From VXPQ01 sp965117025 (GTDB lineage: Bacteria > Bacteroidota > Rhodothermia > Rhodothermales > VXPQ01), in assembly GCA_965117025.1 (NCBI GenBank), contig OZ220746.1:2418001-2482000 (forward strand): a DNA stretch of 64,000 nt. Reading direction: 5' to 3'. This document shows positions 36,893-45,657 of this stretch, one piece after another. The first letter of the stretch is position 1. Every line of letters begins with the position of its first letter. A program made the translations under genes and the position numbers. The notes under the pieces were generated by a model. The model saw nothing but the letters and a program-made list of their open reading frames with translations. It searched no databases and was not told the DNA's origin.

Positions 36893-37230
36893 CGGATTCC
36901 GACGACAGGCCCTGGGGCCGCTGGGAAGAATACCTGAACGAACCGGAGTATCGGGTCAAACGCATCATTGTGCACCCCGGCAAGCGGCTGTCTCTTCAGA
37001 AACATGTGCACCGCCGGGAACACTGGGTAATCGTTTCCGGCGAAGGTCTTTTTACCTTGAATGAGACCCAGTGCCGCGTGGCGACAGGGGATACGTTTTT
37101 TATCGATACGGGGGATATTCACCGCGTCGAAAACGACGGGCGGGAACCGCTGATCATCATTGAGACCCAGCTCGGACTATGTCTCGAGGACGATGTCGTT
37201 CGGCTGGAGGATGATTTCGGGCGGGTCTGA
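36889..37230 (+). CDS. Small cupin protein, mannose-6-phosphate isomerase type II C-terminal-like
   Basis: A 113-residue single-domain cupin. WGRWEEYLNEPEYRVKRIIVHPGKRL followed by LQKHVHRREHWVIVSGEG is the pattern of the C-terminal (isomerase) domain of bifunctional GMP/PMI proteins, with HxH and Glu metal ligands, and the second cupin motif is IDTGDIHRVEN. It could isomerise mannose/fructose 6-phosphate or simply bind a sugar. Its ATG overlaps the antiporter stop, so translation is coupled to a membrane transporter, which is an odd pairing. Its 3' end faces the minus-strand operon across a 20-bp palindrome. Confidence 0.88.
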   Translation: MTDSDDRPWGRWEEYLNEPEYRVKRIIVHPGKRLSLQKHVHRREHWVIVSGEGLFTLNETQCRVATGDTFFIDTGDIHRVENDGREPLIIIETQLGLCLEDDVVRLEDDFGRV

Positions 37231-37232
37231 TC

Positions 37233-37252
37233 AGGGCCTGTTAACAGGCCCT
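37233..37252. repeat. Dispersed element copy 2, a perfect 20-bp palindrome
   Basis: AGGGCCTGTTAACAGGCCCT is its own reverse complement. It sits in the 20-base gap between two convergent stop codons and overlaps the stop of the minus-strand gene at 37251. The right half is the GTTAACAGGCCCT core found at 14083, 45632 and (changed) 62486. It could form a hairpin in either transcript, so it may serve as a terminator here. Confidence 0.8.
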
Positions 37253-39218
37253 ATATCACGCGATCCACGCCCCCATCGATGGGTACCTGCGCGCCTGTAG
37301 TGGCCCGGAACACATCGCCGGCCATGACGGAAACAAGGCGCCCCACATCCGCAGAGCGTATTTCCGTGTTGAGGAGATTTTTGGTTTTGTATTCCTCTAC
37401 CGTCATATTGTAGCGCTTCGCCGAGCGTTTCAGGGCTTCGTCGGTCCATAGCTCTGTGTCGAAGACCGCATCCGGGTGTACGACATTCACGCGTACGCCG
37501 TCGGGAGCCAGTTCCAGCGCCGCTACGCGAGCCAACTGGGTGATGCCGGCCTTACTGACCGAGTACGCCGCTGCTCCCGGGCCGGGGGCGGCATAGTTGC
37601 GCGATCCGACCACGATGATGGACGGACGAATCCCCAGCTTCAGGTAGGGGATCGCGATTTTCATAAACCGCTGGGTGGCGGTCAGGTTGACAGCCAGCAT
37701 CCGGTTCCATGCTGCATCGTCCTGTTCCTCGATGCGTTCTCCCGACCGGAAGATACCGGCGTTGCAAACGATGATGTCAAGGCCGCCGAACGCAGCCACC
37801 ACGTGATTCACAGCGGTCTGTACGGCGTTGCTATCGGTTACGTCGCATACGATTCCGGTCATTCCCTCGAGGGCGTCGACGACGCGGGGATCGATATCTA
37901 TTCCCGCCACGGTGGCGCCGTCCCGGGCAAGGGCTTCGCATGCGGCTTTGCCGATGCCGCTGCATGCGCCGGTGACAAGGGCGATTTTCCCTTGATGTTC
38001 TTTTGCAGCGCCCCGTTTGCCCAGTTTTGCCTGTTCAAGCGACCAGTATTCCAGGTCGAAAATTTCCTGCTCCGACAAAGCCTGCCATCCGCCGAGGGAT
38101 TCGCCGGTTTGGATGGCCTGACGGGTATGGCGTGCAATGTCGGTAACGATCCCGCATTCCTTCACACTGCTGCCGAAGGCGATGCATCCGTTCTCTTTCC
38201 AGACGGCCATGCGTGGGGCCGGGTCGAGCATGTGCAGCCCCTCGGTTTTGTGGGCTTCGTAATAGGCCGCATAGGCGCTTGCGAATTCGGCTACTTCGGG
38301 TACGTGCCCTTCCGGCTGTTCGGGCACGATGGCGGGGATGCGTTTGGTGCGGATTACATGATCCGGCGTGATGGGACCCCGCGTGGAAATGTCGGCGATA
38401 TCCTTGCGGCTTGCGTAGCCCTGAGCGCTCGGCGACCGGTCGAGCATGGCCAATTGCGCCGAGCCGCGCGTCTCGGATACCGCCCGGCGGATCCGCGCCA
38501 GATCCGGCAGATGCACGTCGCGCTGCGCTTCGGGATGGCTTGACCGGCCATGGTCGGCAATGTACGCTTCGGCGCGGCTCACCAGTTCGATCATATTTTC
38601 GTAGGCTACCCTGGCGTCATCGCTCCATGTGAATATGCCGTGGTGCATGAGGATGATACCCTTGTACCCGTCCAGATCGATGTCGCGGATCGCTTCATGC
38701 ACCTGTTTGGCCAGGATAAAGCCGGGCATCACGTACGGCAGGATCAGGCAGTCGGAGCAGATATCCTGCATGATGGCTTTCCCTTGCGGATTATTCGTAA
38801 GGGTAACCATCGCATCGGCATGGGTATGATCTACGAATTTGGCCGGAACGACGGCGTGCAGGATAGCCTCCACCGACGGCGACGGGCTCGACGGGTCCAG
38901 CATAAACGAGCGCAATTGCCGCGTCATTTCTTCGTCGGACAATGCGTTCAGGTCGGCCAGGCGTTTCGTTTCGTCGAGTCTCAGTGCGGGGAAACCCGGC
39001 TTCTCGATGGTTTTCAAATCCCATCCGCTGCCCTTCACATACAACACGTCCACGTCGCGTCCCAGCAAGTCCTGCACCACGGCCTTGACCGACGTGTTGC
39101 CGCCTCCGTGCATTACCAGGTATTCGTCCGATCCCAGAAGGCGCGAGGTGTACACACGCAGCGCCAGATCGTCGCCGGCGCAGGCTTTTGCCTCCCGATC
39201 ATTCCACAAACTGTGCAT
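37251..39218 (-). CDS. Bifunctional class II aldolase / short-chain dehydrogenase
   Basis: A 655-residue two-domain enzyme of the rhamnulose-1-phosphate aldolase/lactaldehyde dehydrogenase type. The N-terminal class II aldolase domain (about 1-380) has GGGNTSVK, VDHTHADAMVTLTN (HxH metal ligands) and MHHGIFTWS. The C-terminal SDR domain (about 400-655) has the NAD site TGACSGIGKA, the NAG motif VCNAGIFRSG and catalytic AYSVSKAG. These fusions split a ketose phosphate (often rhamnulose-1-P) and oxidise the aldehyde released. No rhamnose isomerase or kinase is nearby, and it follows two Tm-1-type genes 11 bases after the UPF0261 stop, so the true substrate may differ. Confidence 0.9.
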   Translation of the reverse strand: MHSLWNDREAKACAGDDLALRVYTSRLLGSDEYLVMHGGGNTSVKAVVQDLLGRDVDVLYVKGSGWDLKTIEKPGFPALRLDETKRLADLNALSDEEMTRQLRSFMLDPSSPSPSVEAILHAVVPAKFVDHTHADAMVTLTNNPQGKAIMQDICSDCLILPYVMPGFILAKQVHEAIRDIDLDGYKGIILMHHGIFTWSDDARVAYENMIELVSRAEAYIADHGRSSHPEAQRDVHLPDLARIRRAVSETRGSAQLAMLDRSPSAQGYASRKDIADISTRGPITPDHVIRTKRIPAIVPEQPEGHVPEVAEFASAYAAYYEAHKTEGLHMLDPAPRMAVWKENGCIAFGSSVKECGIVTDIARHTRQAIQTGESLGGWQALSEQEIFDLEYWSLEQAKLGKRGAAKEHQGKIALVTGACSGIGKAACEALARDGATVAGIDIDPRVVDALEGMTGIVCDVTDSNAVQTAVNHVVAAFGGLDIIVCNAGIFRSGERIEEQDDAAWNRMLAVNLTATQRFMKIAIPYLKLGIRPSIIVVGSRNYAAPGPGAAAYSVSKAGITQLARVAALELAPDGVRVNVVHPDAVFDTELWTDEALKRSAKRYNMTVEEYKTKNLLNTEIRSADVGRLVSVMAGDVFRATTGAQVPIDGGVDRVI

Positions 39219-39229
39219 GGTATCCTGAG

Positions 39230-40459
39230 TTACTGCTCGATCAGATGGATCAGTGTTCGTACTGCTTCCTCGATGAAGGCCGGGTCCTCTGCGCCATAAT
39301 CCAGTTCGCGCAATTCGATGGAGGCAGGCATGGTGCTGCGCAGCGTATCGAAGAAAACGGCATCGCTTTCCTTGTCGGCAAGCGGTCCGCCGGGAATGGA
39401 ATACCGGCTGACCCCCTGTAGTGGCAGCATAAAGACGGTCTTTTGCTTGCTGTGAGCGAGGCGGCGGGTAATATCCCTGGCTACCTTGCGGATCTCGTCC
39501 GACCCGAGTCGGGGGGCGAACACGACCGGGCTGTGGAAGACATAGGCGTGATGCTTGTAGGCCTCCGGTGCTTCGTTCGGGGTGTGCAGAAGCAGCCCGA
39601 TGTGTTCGGCGCCGCCCGGACAGATTACCTGCGGCAATCCCAGTTTTCCGGCTACAGTCAGACGTTCCGGGTCGTGCGAAGCACGTAATCCGTCGTATAC
39701 GTCGTCGGCGATTTCTCCCAGGCCGTAGTCGAAGACCGCCTTGATGATTCCCTCCCGCATCATCTGTTCCATGGCCCGCCCCCCGGCGCCGATCGCATGA
39801 AAGGTGATGACCTCGTAGCCTGCTTTGTGAAACAAGTCGATGGCGTGCATGGCTCCATGGGTCAGGACCCCGAGGTTGGTCATGCCGATAGTCCCTTTGC
39901 TGTCCGCTTCGGCAGTGATGATGCGTTCGCTTTTCTGAGCCATCCCCACGGCGGCTCCTGCGGCATTCGCCAGAATTTTTCTCGAGAACGGATTGAGGCC
40001 CAGAATATCGCTGACCGAGAACATCATGGTGATGTCCTTGATGTCGACAAAGGGTTCGGTATCCCCGGACGCCGCTGTCGAGAGCATGATTTTGCCGAAT
40101 CCATAAGGCAGCGCCTGCATGACTTGTGAACAGGTCGAGGTGCCCTGGGTGCCGCCCATGGCCAGCAGCGCGTGGATTTTGTTCTCCAGGACCAGATCGA
40201 GCAGTATTTTTTGCGCCCCCCGGACCAGATAAGGCCCGACGCTCTCGCGCGTGGGGCTTTCCAGCAACGCATCCGGGTCGCCTCCCCCCGTACGGATCAC
40301 CGTACCGGTATCGATGTGGACAGGAACGGCTGCGGGTCCGACTACGCCGATATTGACCAGAAAGGCTTTTTCTCCGAGGGCTTCTATTTCCTGGCGTACG
40401 AAGTCCGCTTCTGCGCCCTTCGTATCCATCGTAGCCAGTACGGCAATGGTTTTCGGCAT
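39230..40459 (-). CDS. UPF0261 protein (Tm-1-like ATP-binding domain)
   Basis: A 409-residue protein of the UPF0261 family, the family of the N-terminal half of the tomato Tm-1 resistance protein, which binds ATP. MPKTIAVLATMDTKGAEADFV and the glycine-rich AMGGTQGTSTC, VITFHAIGAGGRAMEQMM and VICPGGAEH segments match. No signal peptide or membrane helix. It is the middle gene of a minus-strand operon: 29 bases after the TIM-barrel gene and 11 bases before the aldolase/dehydrogenase gene. The biochemical reaction of bacterial members is not established to my knowledge. Confidence 0.9.
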   Translation of the reverse strand: MPKTIAVLATMDTKGAEADFVRQEIEALGEKAFLVNIGVVGPAAVPVHIDTGTVIRTGGGDPDALLESPTRESVGPYLVRGAQKILLDLVLENKIHALLAMGGTQGTSTCSQVMQALPYGFGKIMLSTAASGDTEPFVDIKDITMMFSVSDILGLNPFSRKILANAAGAAVGMAQKSERIITAEADSKGTIGMTNLGVLTHGAMHAIDLFHKAGYEVITFHAIGAGGRAMEQMMREGIIKAVFDYGLGEIADDVYDGLRASHDPERLTVAGKLGLPQVICPGGAEHIGLLLHTPNEAPEAYKHHAYVFHSPVVFAPRLGSDEIRKVARDITRRLAHSKQKTVFMLPLQGVSRYSIPGGPLADKESDAVFFDTLRSTMPASIELRELDYGAEDPAFIEEAVRTLIHLIEQ

Positions 40460-40488
40460 GATCGTGTGGCTGGCGATAAGTGTAAACG

Positions 40489-41358
40489 TTATCTGACAGG
40501 GTTACTGAAGCGCAGGGCGGCGAATTCCCTGGCCGCCGCCGATACGGCGCGTTCTATAGGGAGACGCTCCGTGGAAGAGCCGGTCCAGAAGCCGTGTCCG
40601 GACGTGTGGTCCAGCATATATTGCGCATCGACCGGATTTTCCATGGCGGCGCCGTGCGCAACGAGGATAACCTCGGGATGCATCTTGCGCACAGCCTGAT
40701 AGGCTTCTTCGGTTTGTTCGGCGGTCTCCTCGATGGTTAATCCGCTGTCGTATCCCTTGAGTCCCCCTTTCGTCGTGCCCGCATGGTAGCAGAAAATATG
40801 CGGCCTGGCCTGCTCGCACATGGCCAGCGCATCTTCCATGGTGAATGCCAGACCGATGGTCACCATGTTCATTTCTTCTCTGGCCAGTTTCAGCATCTCG
40901 ATTTCATTCCGATAGGTGATGCCGGCGCTGGTCATTACCCGGTATATCTCACTGTCGTGATCCACATAGCTGATGGAGGGGCCGATATTCGAAACCGACT
41001 GCACGCCCATGGCCTTGCACTCGTTTAACACCATCCGCATATCCTTGAGGGGGTCGTTCGCATTCAGACAGGCGCAGACGAACGCATTGCCCTGCAGCGC
41101 AGGCATGATGTCTTCCCGGGTGTAATCCAGCGTTTGTTTGTTCGAATCGAGGATAGGCCACATCATCGACATGGTGCCCATGCCGTTGGCGCGCAATCTC
41201 GCTCCGGAAAACGTATTGATACAATCGACGCCGGCGGATTCCAGCAGTTTAGCGACCAGGCCGCTGCCCGCACTGGCGATCATTACGGGAATGCGCTGTG
41301 CAACCTTGGCTTGCAGGCCGGCGAGAATATGTTCTGTGGTAATGCGACGAGTGATCAT
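40489..41358 (-). CDS. Phosphoenolpyruvate hydrolase-family TIM-barrel protein (Tm-1 C-terminal-like)
   Basis: A 289-residue TIM-barrel protein of the family annotated as phosphoenolpyruvate hydrolase or TIM-barrel signal transduction protein; the same domain is the C-terminal half of plant Tm-1. IPVMIASAGSGLVAKLLESAG, NTFSGARLRANGMG, FCYHAGTTKGGLKGYDSG and LVAHGAAMENPVDAQYML are recognisable blocks. It is the first gene of the three-gene operon and has a promoter-like sequence 52-80 bases upstream. Its order and closeness to UPF0261 suggest they act together, as the fused proteins do. Confidence 0.9.
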   Translation of the reverse strand: MITRRITTEHILAGLQAKVAQRIPVMIASAGSGLVAKLLESAGVDCINTFSGARLRANGMGTMSMMWPILDSNKQTLDYTREDIMPALQGNAFVCACLNANDPLKDMRMVLNECKAMGVQSVSNIGPSISYVDHDSEIYRVMTSAGITYRNEIEMLKLAREEMNMVTIGLAFTMEDALAMCEQARPHIFCYHAGTTKGGLKGYDSGLTIEETAEQTEEAYQAVRKMHPEVILVAHGAAMENPVDAQYMLDHTSGHGFWTGSSTERLPIERAVSAAAREFAALRFSNPVR

Positions 41359-41409
41359 GGGTAATGGATTCGTAGCGGCAAGATACCGGAATTATCGTAC
41401 GGCAGCGTC

Positions 41410-41438
41410 AAAATAGGCTGTCCGGTCCAATAGGCCAA
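41410..41438 (-). promoter_or_regulatory. Sigma70-like promoter of the Tm-1-type operon
   Basis: On the minus strand, TTGGCC (41438-41433), 17 bases, then TATTTT (41415-41410), followed by the ATG at 41358 with a leader of about 45 bases. The only good pattern I found in this 255-base divergent gap. Confidence 0.4.
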
Positions 41439-41613
41439 ACAGACAGAAATTGTCTTTTCGTTGTCCGGCTGCGCGACCGGCAATGCAGGATACAGGGTGG
41501 TTTCATGCGGAACATTGCCGGGTGTTCGGGTAGAACCGGGCGGCGCCACGGCCGGTCCAATGTTTCGGGTGGGGTTTTGTCTGCCTTTGCTGTTTTTCCC
41601 TTGTTTCCGGGCC

Positions 41614-42429
41614 ATGCAGGTCGATTTACATACACACACTACGTGTTCCGACGGGGCATGCACTCCCGCCGAACTGGTGCACAAGCTGCATGCATGCGGC
41701 TTGCGCGGCCTGGCCATTACGGATCATGACACGATTGCTGCGTGGCAGGAAGCATGTCCCGTGGCGGATCGACTGGGGATCGAATTGATTCCCGGAGTTG
41801 AACTCAGCGTGAGCATGGGTCGTATGAAGATGCATGTGCTGGGGTATTGTTTCGATCCGGCGAATGAGCGGCTGAACGAGCGACTCGCCACGTTGCAGAG
41901 GCAGCGGAAGGATCGCATGTTTGCGATCCTGGATCGCCTGAACGCATTGGGCGCGCCGCTCGATGTCTCAGACGTATTGAACCGGGCGGGCAATGGATCG
42001 GTGGGGCGTCCTCATGTGGCGCAGGCGCTTGCGGATGCAGGCCATGTGACGTCGTACAGAGAGGCGTTCAGACGTTATTTGCATGACGAGGGTCCGGCGT
42101 ATGTGCCGAAGCCGCCGTTTACGGCCCGGGATGGCATTGCCTTGCTCCATGCTGCGGGCGGGGTGGCCGTTCTCGCCCATCCGGGGCTGGGCATACATGC
42201 CGACATGATTGCCAGGCTTGTGGAACTCGGGCTGGACGGGATCGAGACGGTGCATCCTTCCCATACGCGCGTCATGACATTCGAGTATGAATATCTTGCC
42301 GAAAAACTTGGGCTCATTCAGACAGGAGGATCGGATTATCATGGACTGCGCCAGGACGAAGCACGGAATCTGGTTCGATATAGTGTTCCGTACGATCGAC
42401 TGGAGTCGATGCGCCGGATGGCGGCGTAA
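41614..42429 (+). CDS. PHP-domain phosphoesterase
   Basis: A 271-residue metal phosphoesterase of the PHP superfamily, similar to the 3',5'-nucleoside bisphosphate phosphatase (RnaseAM/YciV) group. The start at 41614 puts MQVDLHTHTTCSDG (HxH metal ligands) at the N-terminus as in the family. Next come AITDHDT, IPGVELSV, a middle insert (helical, residues 85-150), and the late metal motifs VAVLAHPGL and GGSDYHG. Likely substrate is pAp or short RNA 5' ends, overlapping in function with nrnA at 28729. It precedes ribH by 70 bases on the same strand. Confidence 0.92.
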   Translation: MQVDLHTHTTCSDGACTPAELVHKLHACGLRGLAITDHDTIAAWQEACPVADRLGIELIPGVELSVSMGRMKMHVLGYCFDPANERLNERLATLQRQRKDRMFAILDRLNALGAPLDVSDVLNRAGNGSVGRPHVAQALADAGHVTSYREAFRRYLHDEGPAYVPKPPFTARDGIALLHAAGGVAVLAHPGLGIHADMIARLVELGLDGIETVHPSHTRVMTFEYEYLAEKLGLIQTGGSDYHGLRQDEARNLVRYSVPYDRLESMRRMAA

Positions 42430-42499
42430 CCTTTCCCTCGCCATGCAGCATGATGATCGCAGCGCGCCCGCCTGCAACCGTTTCTGACCCTTTCTTTTT

Positions 42500-42985
42500 T
42501 TGATAAAAGCCGTGCCCGAAATTCTTACAGGTTCGCATGATGCGGGGAAAGCCCGCTTCGGTGTGGTTGTCAGCCGTTTCAACGAACCGGTTACGGAGCG
42601 CCTGCTTGCGGGAGCGCTCGAGGCGCTTGAAGCTCACGGAGTGGATCTGGACCAAACCACCGTAGCGTGGTGCCCCGGCGCCGTGGAGATTCCACTCGTT
42701 GCTCGCAAATTGGCTGGAACCGGATCGTATGATGCGATTATTTGTATTGGGGCCGTCGTTCGTGGTGAAACGCCCCATTTTGACGCCGTATGTCATGCGG
42801 CGTCAGATGGTACGGCGAGAATCGCCCTCGATACGGGTCTGCCGATTATTTTCGGTGTGCTCACGACGGATACGGCCGAACAGGCGCTTGCACGATCCGG
42901 AGGAAAAAAGGGAAACAAGGGTACCGACGCTGCGGTTGCGGCGATTGAAATGGTCAACCTGTTACGCAAGATCGAGCGGCAATGA
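42500..42985 (+). CDS. ribH: 6,7-dimethyl-8-ribityllumazine synthase
   Basis: Penultimate enzyme of riboflavin synthesis, condensing 5-amino-6-ribitylamino-uracil with dihydroxybutanone phosphate; about 161 residues, a normal capsid-forming subunit length. RFGVVVSRFNEPVTERLL, CPGAVEIPLVARKL, IGAVVRGETPHFDAVC (catalytic His) and FGVLTTDTAEQALARSGGKKGNKG are the family landmarks in order. There is no ATG: the frame starts with TTG at 42500 or GTG at 42512, and either gives a full-length enzyme. No other rib gene is near, and no FMN riboswitch fits in the 70-base gap upstream. A reading frame of the next gene starts inside its stop (ATGA at 42982). Confidence 0.94.
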   Translation: MIKAVPEILTGSHDAGKARFGVVVSRFNEPVTERLLAGALEALEAHGVDLDQTTVAWCPGAVEIPLVARKLAGTGSYDAIICIGAVVRGETPHFDAVCHAASDGTARIALDTGLPIIFGVLTTDTAEQALARSGGKKGNKGTDAAVAAIEMVNLLRKIERQ

Positions 42986-43086
42986 TCTTGCGCCGCCATT
43001 TTACCGATCATTGCGTTAAAGCAGGCCGGCTTTTTGTGCGGCGGTGCGTCCTGTTCGATATCCTGTTTCCGATCCGGCAGTTCGAC

Positions 43087-45429
43087 ATGCGTTGCCTTTT
43101 CTCCTTTTGCCTTGCAGTATTTCTGGCCAGTGCAGGCTCTGTGGCTGCACAGGATCACCGCTGGCAGGCACACACATCTTTTCGGGAAGTTACGGACGTG
43201 GCGTCGCATGGCGATGTGGTGTGGGCCGCCACAACCGGGGGCATATTCCGTTATGAAACCGGGTCCGGAGCGTTTTCGACGTATAGTCCCGGCGAAGGCC
43301 TCCACGGTGTGGAAGTACAGGCCATTACTGTAGATCCTCTTAATAATGTCATTTGGATTGGCTATCAGGACGGTGTACTGGATCGGCTGGATCCGGCGAC
43401 AGGCGTCGTAAAAGCGTATTTCGACATTGCGCGCGCCGAGCAGTTTTCGTCGCGGCAGGTCAACAAGATTGTGGTGCGCGGGGATTCCGTGTTTGCAGCG
43501 ACATCATTTGGGGTCGTTGTTTTCGACCCGGTCCGGAACGAGGTGCGCGATACGTACAGCAAACTGGGCTCGCTTGCGGCGGGTACGGAAGTGTTTGACC
43601 TGACCTTCGCACCGGGGCAGGATGGCGAGCCGGCTATCTGGCTGGCTACGAACGAAGGAGTGGCGTACGCTTCCATGCAATCCTTCAACCTGAGCGATCC
43701 CGCCGAATGGACGGTTGAGGTGGAAGGACTTCCGGTCAGGGGGTTGCGAGCGATCGCCTGGTTTGAGGGAACGATATATGCCGGGACGACACAAGACCTG
43801 ACGCGCCGGTCGGACAGCGGCGTCTATGTTCCGCTCGGAGTAACCACCCATGGCATTCGGGATATGGAAGTTCTTTCGGATCGGATGGTGGGAGTAGGGC
43901 GATTCGCTCCGTTTGTCGTATCCGGCGAACAGGGCCGCAAGATATCCATGGAAACGTATCAGGATCCGGTGGGCCTTGTTGCAGGTCCGGACGGAAATGT
44001 ATGGATCGGCGATACCCAGGGCGGCCTGATCGCCATGGCGCCCCCGGAGATTTCCGACCGGAGCGCAGAGGTCATTCTGTCCGAAGTGTATCCTGACGGA
44101 CCGCGCGACAACCTGTTTTCGGACCTGCAGGTAGATGGCGACGGGAATCTCTGGGTGATCGGCTTTCGGGATGAAGAGAGCGGTTTTTATCGCCTCGACG
44201 CCGATGGGAACTGGACGAATTACGTTCGCCGGTTATTTCCTGAATTGTTTACCACGTACGATCGCCTGCATGTGGATGCCCGCGGACATGCCTGGATAGG
44301 TTCCTCCGGGAACAGTTTGGCGGAGGTGTCGGCTTCCGGGACGATACGCCCCTGGGACGCCGGCAATTCGTCTTTACTGCCGGCTGCCGGCACGGACAAT
44401 TATATCATTGTGGGCGGTATCGCCGACGACCAGGATGGCAGGATATGGGTCACGAACCCGGCCTCTCCTGCGCCGATACACTTCTACGAGCCGGAAGGAG
44501 AGGTATGGACAGCCATTCCCCATATCCGGTGCGGGAACTTCTCCACGGTCAGCGCGGCCTTCGATCGCATCTATATCGATGCGTTCGACCAGCAATGGAT
44601 CATCGTAATCGATCTCGCGAATCTGAGACGGGTGCTTGGGCTGCTTGTCCTGGACGTGAATGAAACGCCCGCTTCGATTAATGACGATGCATGCCGGTTT
44701 TTCAATGAAGAGGGGGGGCTTGGTCAGGGCCTGCCCGGCACGACGGTGACTTCGGTCGTGGAGGACCGGGACGGTATTGTGTGGATAGGTACGGACAAGG
44801 GGCTGGCTTTCATGATCAACAACGGAATCGTGGCCGAAGACGCCAATGCCGTACCTGTTTGGCCGCAGTTCGCCGATCGCGCGGAGGGGACGTATCTGCT
44901 GAACGGTATTTTCGTAAACGATCTGGCGGTAGATCCCGCGGGTTACCTATGGGTGGCGACGAACGAAGGGGTCACGGTCATACGCCAGACCGAAGGAGGC
45001 TACGAGGTGGTTGAGCAGTTCTCCACCGATAATTCGCCGCTTTTTTCGGACACGGTGGTTGCTGTCGCCATCGATCCGATATCGGGCAGGGTGTATCTGG
45101 CTACCGATCAGGGTTTGATGAGTTATGAAGGAAGCGCCATCGCCTCTGTGGAACAGGTTGGGGAAATCAAGGTTTATCCGAACCCGATTTACATGGAGTC
45201 GGATACCGATGTGTCGGTCTTCATGGAGGGGCTTGTAGAGGCCACTGCATTGCGGATCGTCACGCTTACTGGTGAAGTGGTGGCGCGTTTGCAAACGCGA
45301 GGAGGGCGGGCCAGGTGGGATGGCCGGGATATGCAAGGCCGCATGGTTCCGTCGGGTATGTATCTTGTCATTGCTGTTGGGGATGGCGGCGAAGGAACGG
45401 CTTATGGAAAAATGGCCGTGATTCGCTGA
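43087..45429 (+). CDS. porZ: PorZ-like two-propeller protein with T9SS-type C-terminal domain
   Basis: A 780-residue secreted protein, signal peptide MRCLFSFCLAVFLASAGSVA (start at 43087; the frame opens at 42982 overlapping ribH but is not signal-like there). The N-terminal region WQAHTSFREVTDVASHGDVV, then GGIFRYETGSGAF and VIWIGYQDGVLDRL, closely follows the first blades of PorZ from Porphyromonas. Two propeller halves of regulator-type repeats (VWIGTDKGLAFM, LWVATNEGVTVI) cover residues 30-690. The last 85 residues (IKVYPNPIYM onward) form a sorting-type beta-sandwich. In T9SS, PorZ sits on the cell surface in the attachment complex that links A-LPS to cargo. The alternative is another T9SS-secreted propeller protein. 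Confidence 0.7.
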   Translation: MRCLFSFCLAVFLASAGSVAAQDHRWQAHTSFREVTDVASHGDVVWAATTGGIFRYETGSGAFSTYSPGEGLHGVEVQAITVDPLNNVIWIGYQDGVLDRLDPATGVVKAYFDIARAEQFSSRQVNKIVVRGDSVFAATSFGVVVFDPVRNEVRDTYSKLGSLAAGTEVFDLTFAPGQDGEPAIWLATNEGVAYASMQSFNLSDPAEWTVEVEGLPVRGLRAIAWFEGTIYAGTTQDLTRRSDSGVYVPLGVTTHGIRDMEVLSDRMVGVGRFAPFVVSGEQGRKISMETYQDPVGLVAGPDGNVWIGDTQGGLIAMAPPEISDRSAEVILSEVYPDGPRDNLFSDLQVDGDGNLWVIGFRDEESGFYRLDADGNWTNYVRRLFPELFTTYDRLHVDARGHAWIGSSGNSLAEVSASGTIRPWDAGNSSLLPAAGTDNYIIVGGIADDQDGRIWVTNPASPAPIHFYEPEGEVWTAIPHIRCGNFSTVSAAFDRIYIDAFDQQWIIVIDLANLRRVLGLLVLDVNETPASINDDACRFFNEEGGLGQGLPGTTVTSVVEDRDGIVWIGTDKGLAFMINNGIVAEDANAVPVWPQFADRAEGTYLLNGIFVNDLAVDPAGYLWVATNEGVTVIRQTEGGYEVVEQFSTDNSPLFSDTVVAVAIDPISGRVYLATDQGLMSYEGSAIASVEQVGEIKVYPNPIYMESDTDVSVFMEGLVEATALRIVTLTGEVVARLQTRGGRARWDGRDMQGRMVPSGMYLVIAVGDGGEGTAYGKMAVIR

Positions 45430-45436
45430 TACACAT

Positions 45437-45511
45437 GGTGACCGTAGCTCAGTCGGTTAGAGCGCCAGGTTGTGGCCCTGGAGGTCGTGGGTTCAATTCC
45501 CATCGGTCACC
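45437..45511 (+). tRNA. tRNA-His (GTG)
   Basis: Cloverleaf with 7-bp acceptor GTGACCG (45438-45444) pairing with CGGTCAC (45504-45510), anticodon stem CCAGG/CCTGG and anticodon GTG at 45472-45474. The G at 45437 opposite C45511 is the extra G-1 that marks histidine tRNA. T-arm GTGGGTTCAATTCCCAT is standard. No CCA is encoded (CCC follows). It begins eight bases after the PorZ-like stop. Confidence 0.96.
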
Positions 45512-45525
45512 CCGCATGAGTATAT

Positions 45526-45601
45526 GCCGCGTTCGTCTAGGGGTCCAGGACGCCGGCCTTTCACGCCGGTAACACGGGTTCAAATCCCGTACGCGGTACC
45601 A
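45526..45601 (+). tRNA. tRNA-Glu (TTC)
   Basis: Acceptor GCCGCGT (45526-45532) pairs with ACGCGGT (45591-45597, one G-U at the end), A73 at 45598 and a genomic CCA at 45599-45601. Anticodon loop CTTTCAC (45558-45564) gives anticodon TTC at 45560-45562. Fourteen bases after tRNA-His, so probably cotranscribed. A copy of the dispersed GTTAACAGGCCCT element begins 25 bases beyond its end. Confidence 0.95.
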
Positions 45602-45626
45602 CGTCGCGCTGTGGTATGGTTTATCC

Positions 45627-45646
45627 ATAGTGTTAACAGGCCCTAA
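45627..45646 (+). repeat. Dispersed element copy 3
   Basis: ATAGTGTTAACAGGCCCTAA, between tRNA-Glu and the dioxygenase start at 45658. The core GTTAACAGGCCCT is at 45632-45644. Eighteen of its 20 bases match the copy at 62481-62500. It lies where the ribosome-binding region of the next gene would be. Confidence 0.75.
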
Positions 45647-45657
45647 AGGTTTTTGTC

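Noticed and set aside
42430..42499. Possible FMN riboswitch before ribH
   Set aside because: The gap is only 70 bases and shows none of the conserved FMN aptamer pieces; the T-rich run before the start is not preceded by a hairpin.
45602..45657. Prophage or island attachment site at tRNA-Glu
   Set aside because: No duplicate tRNA 3' end and no integrase in the window; the sequence here is the dispersed element, also found away from tRNA genes.
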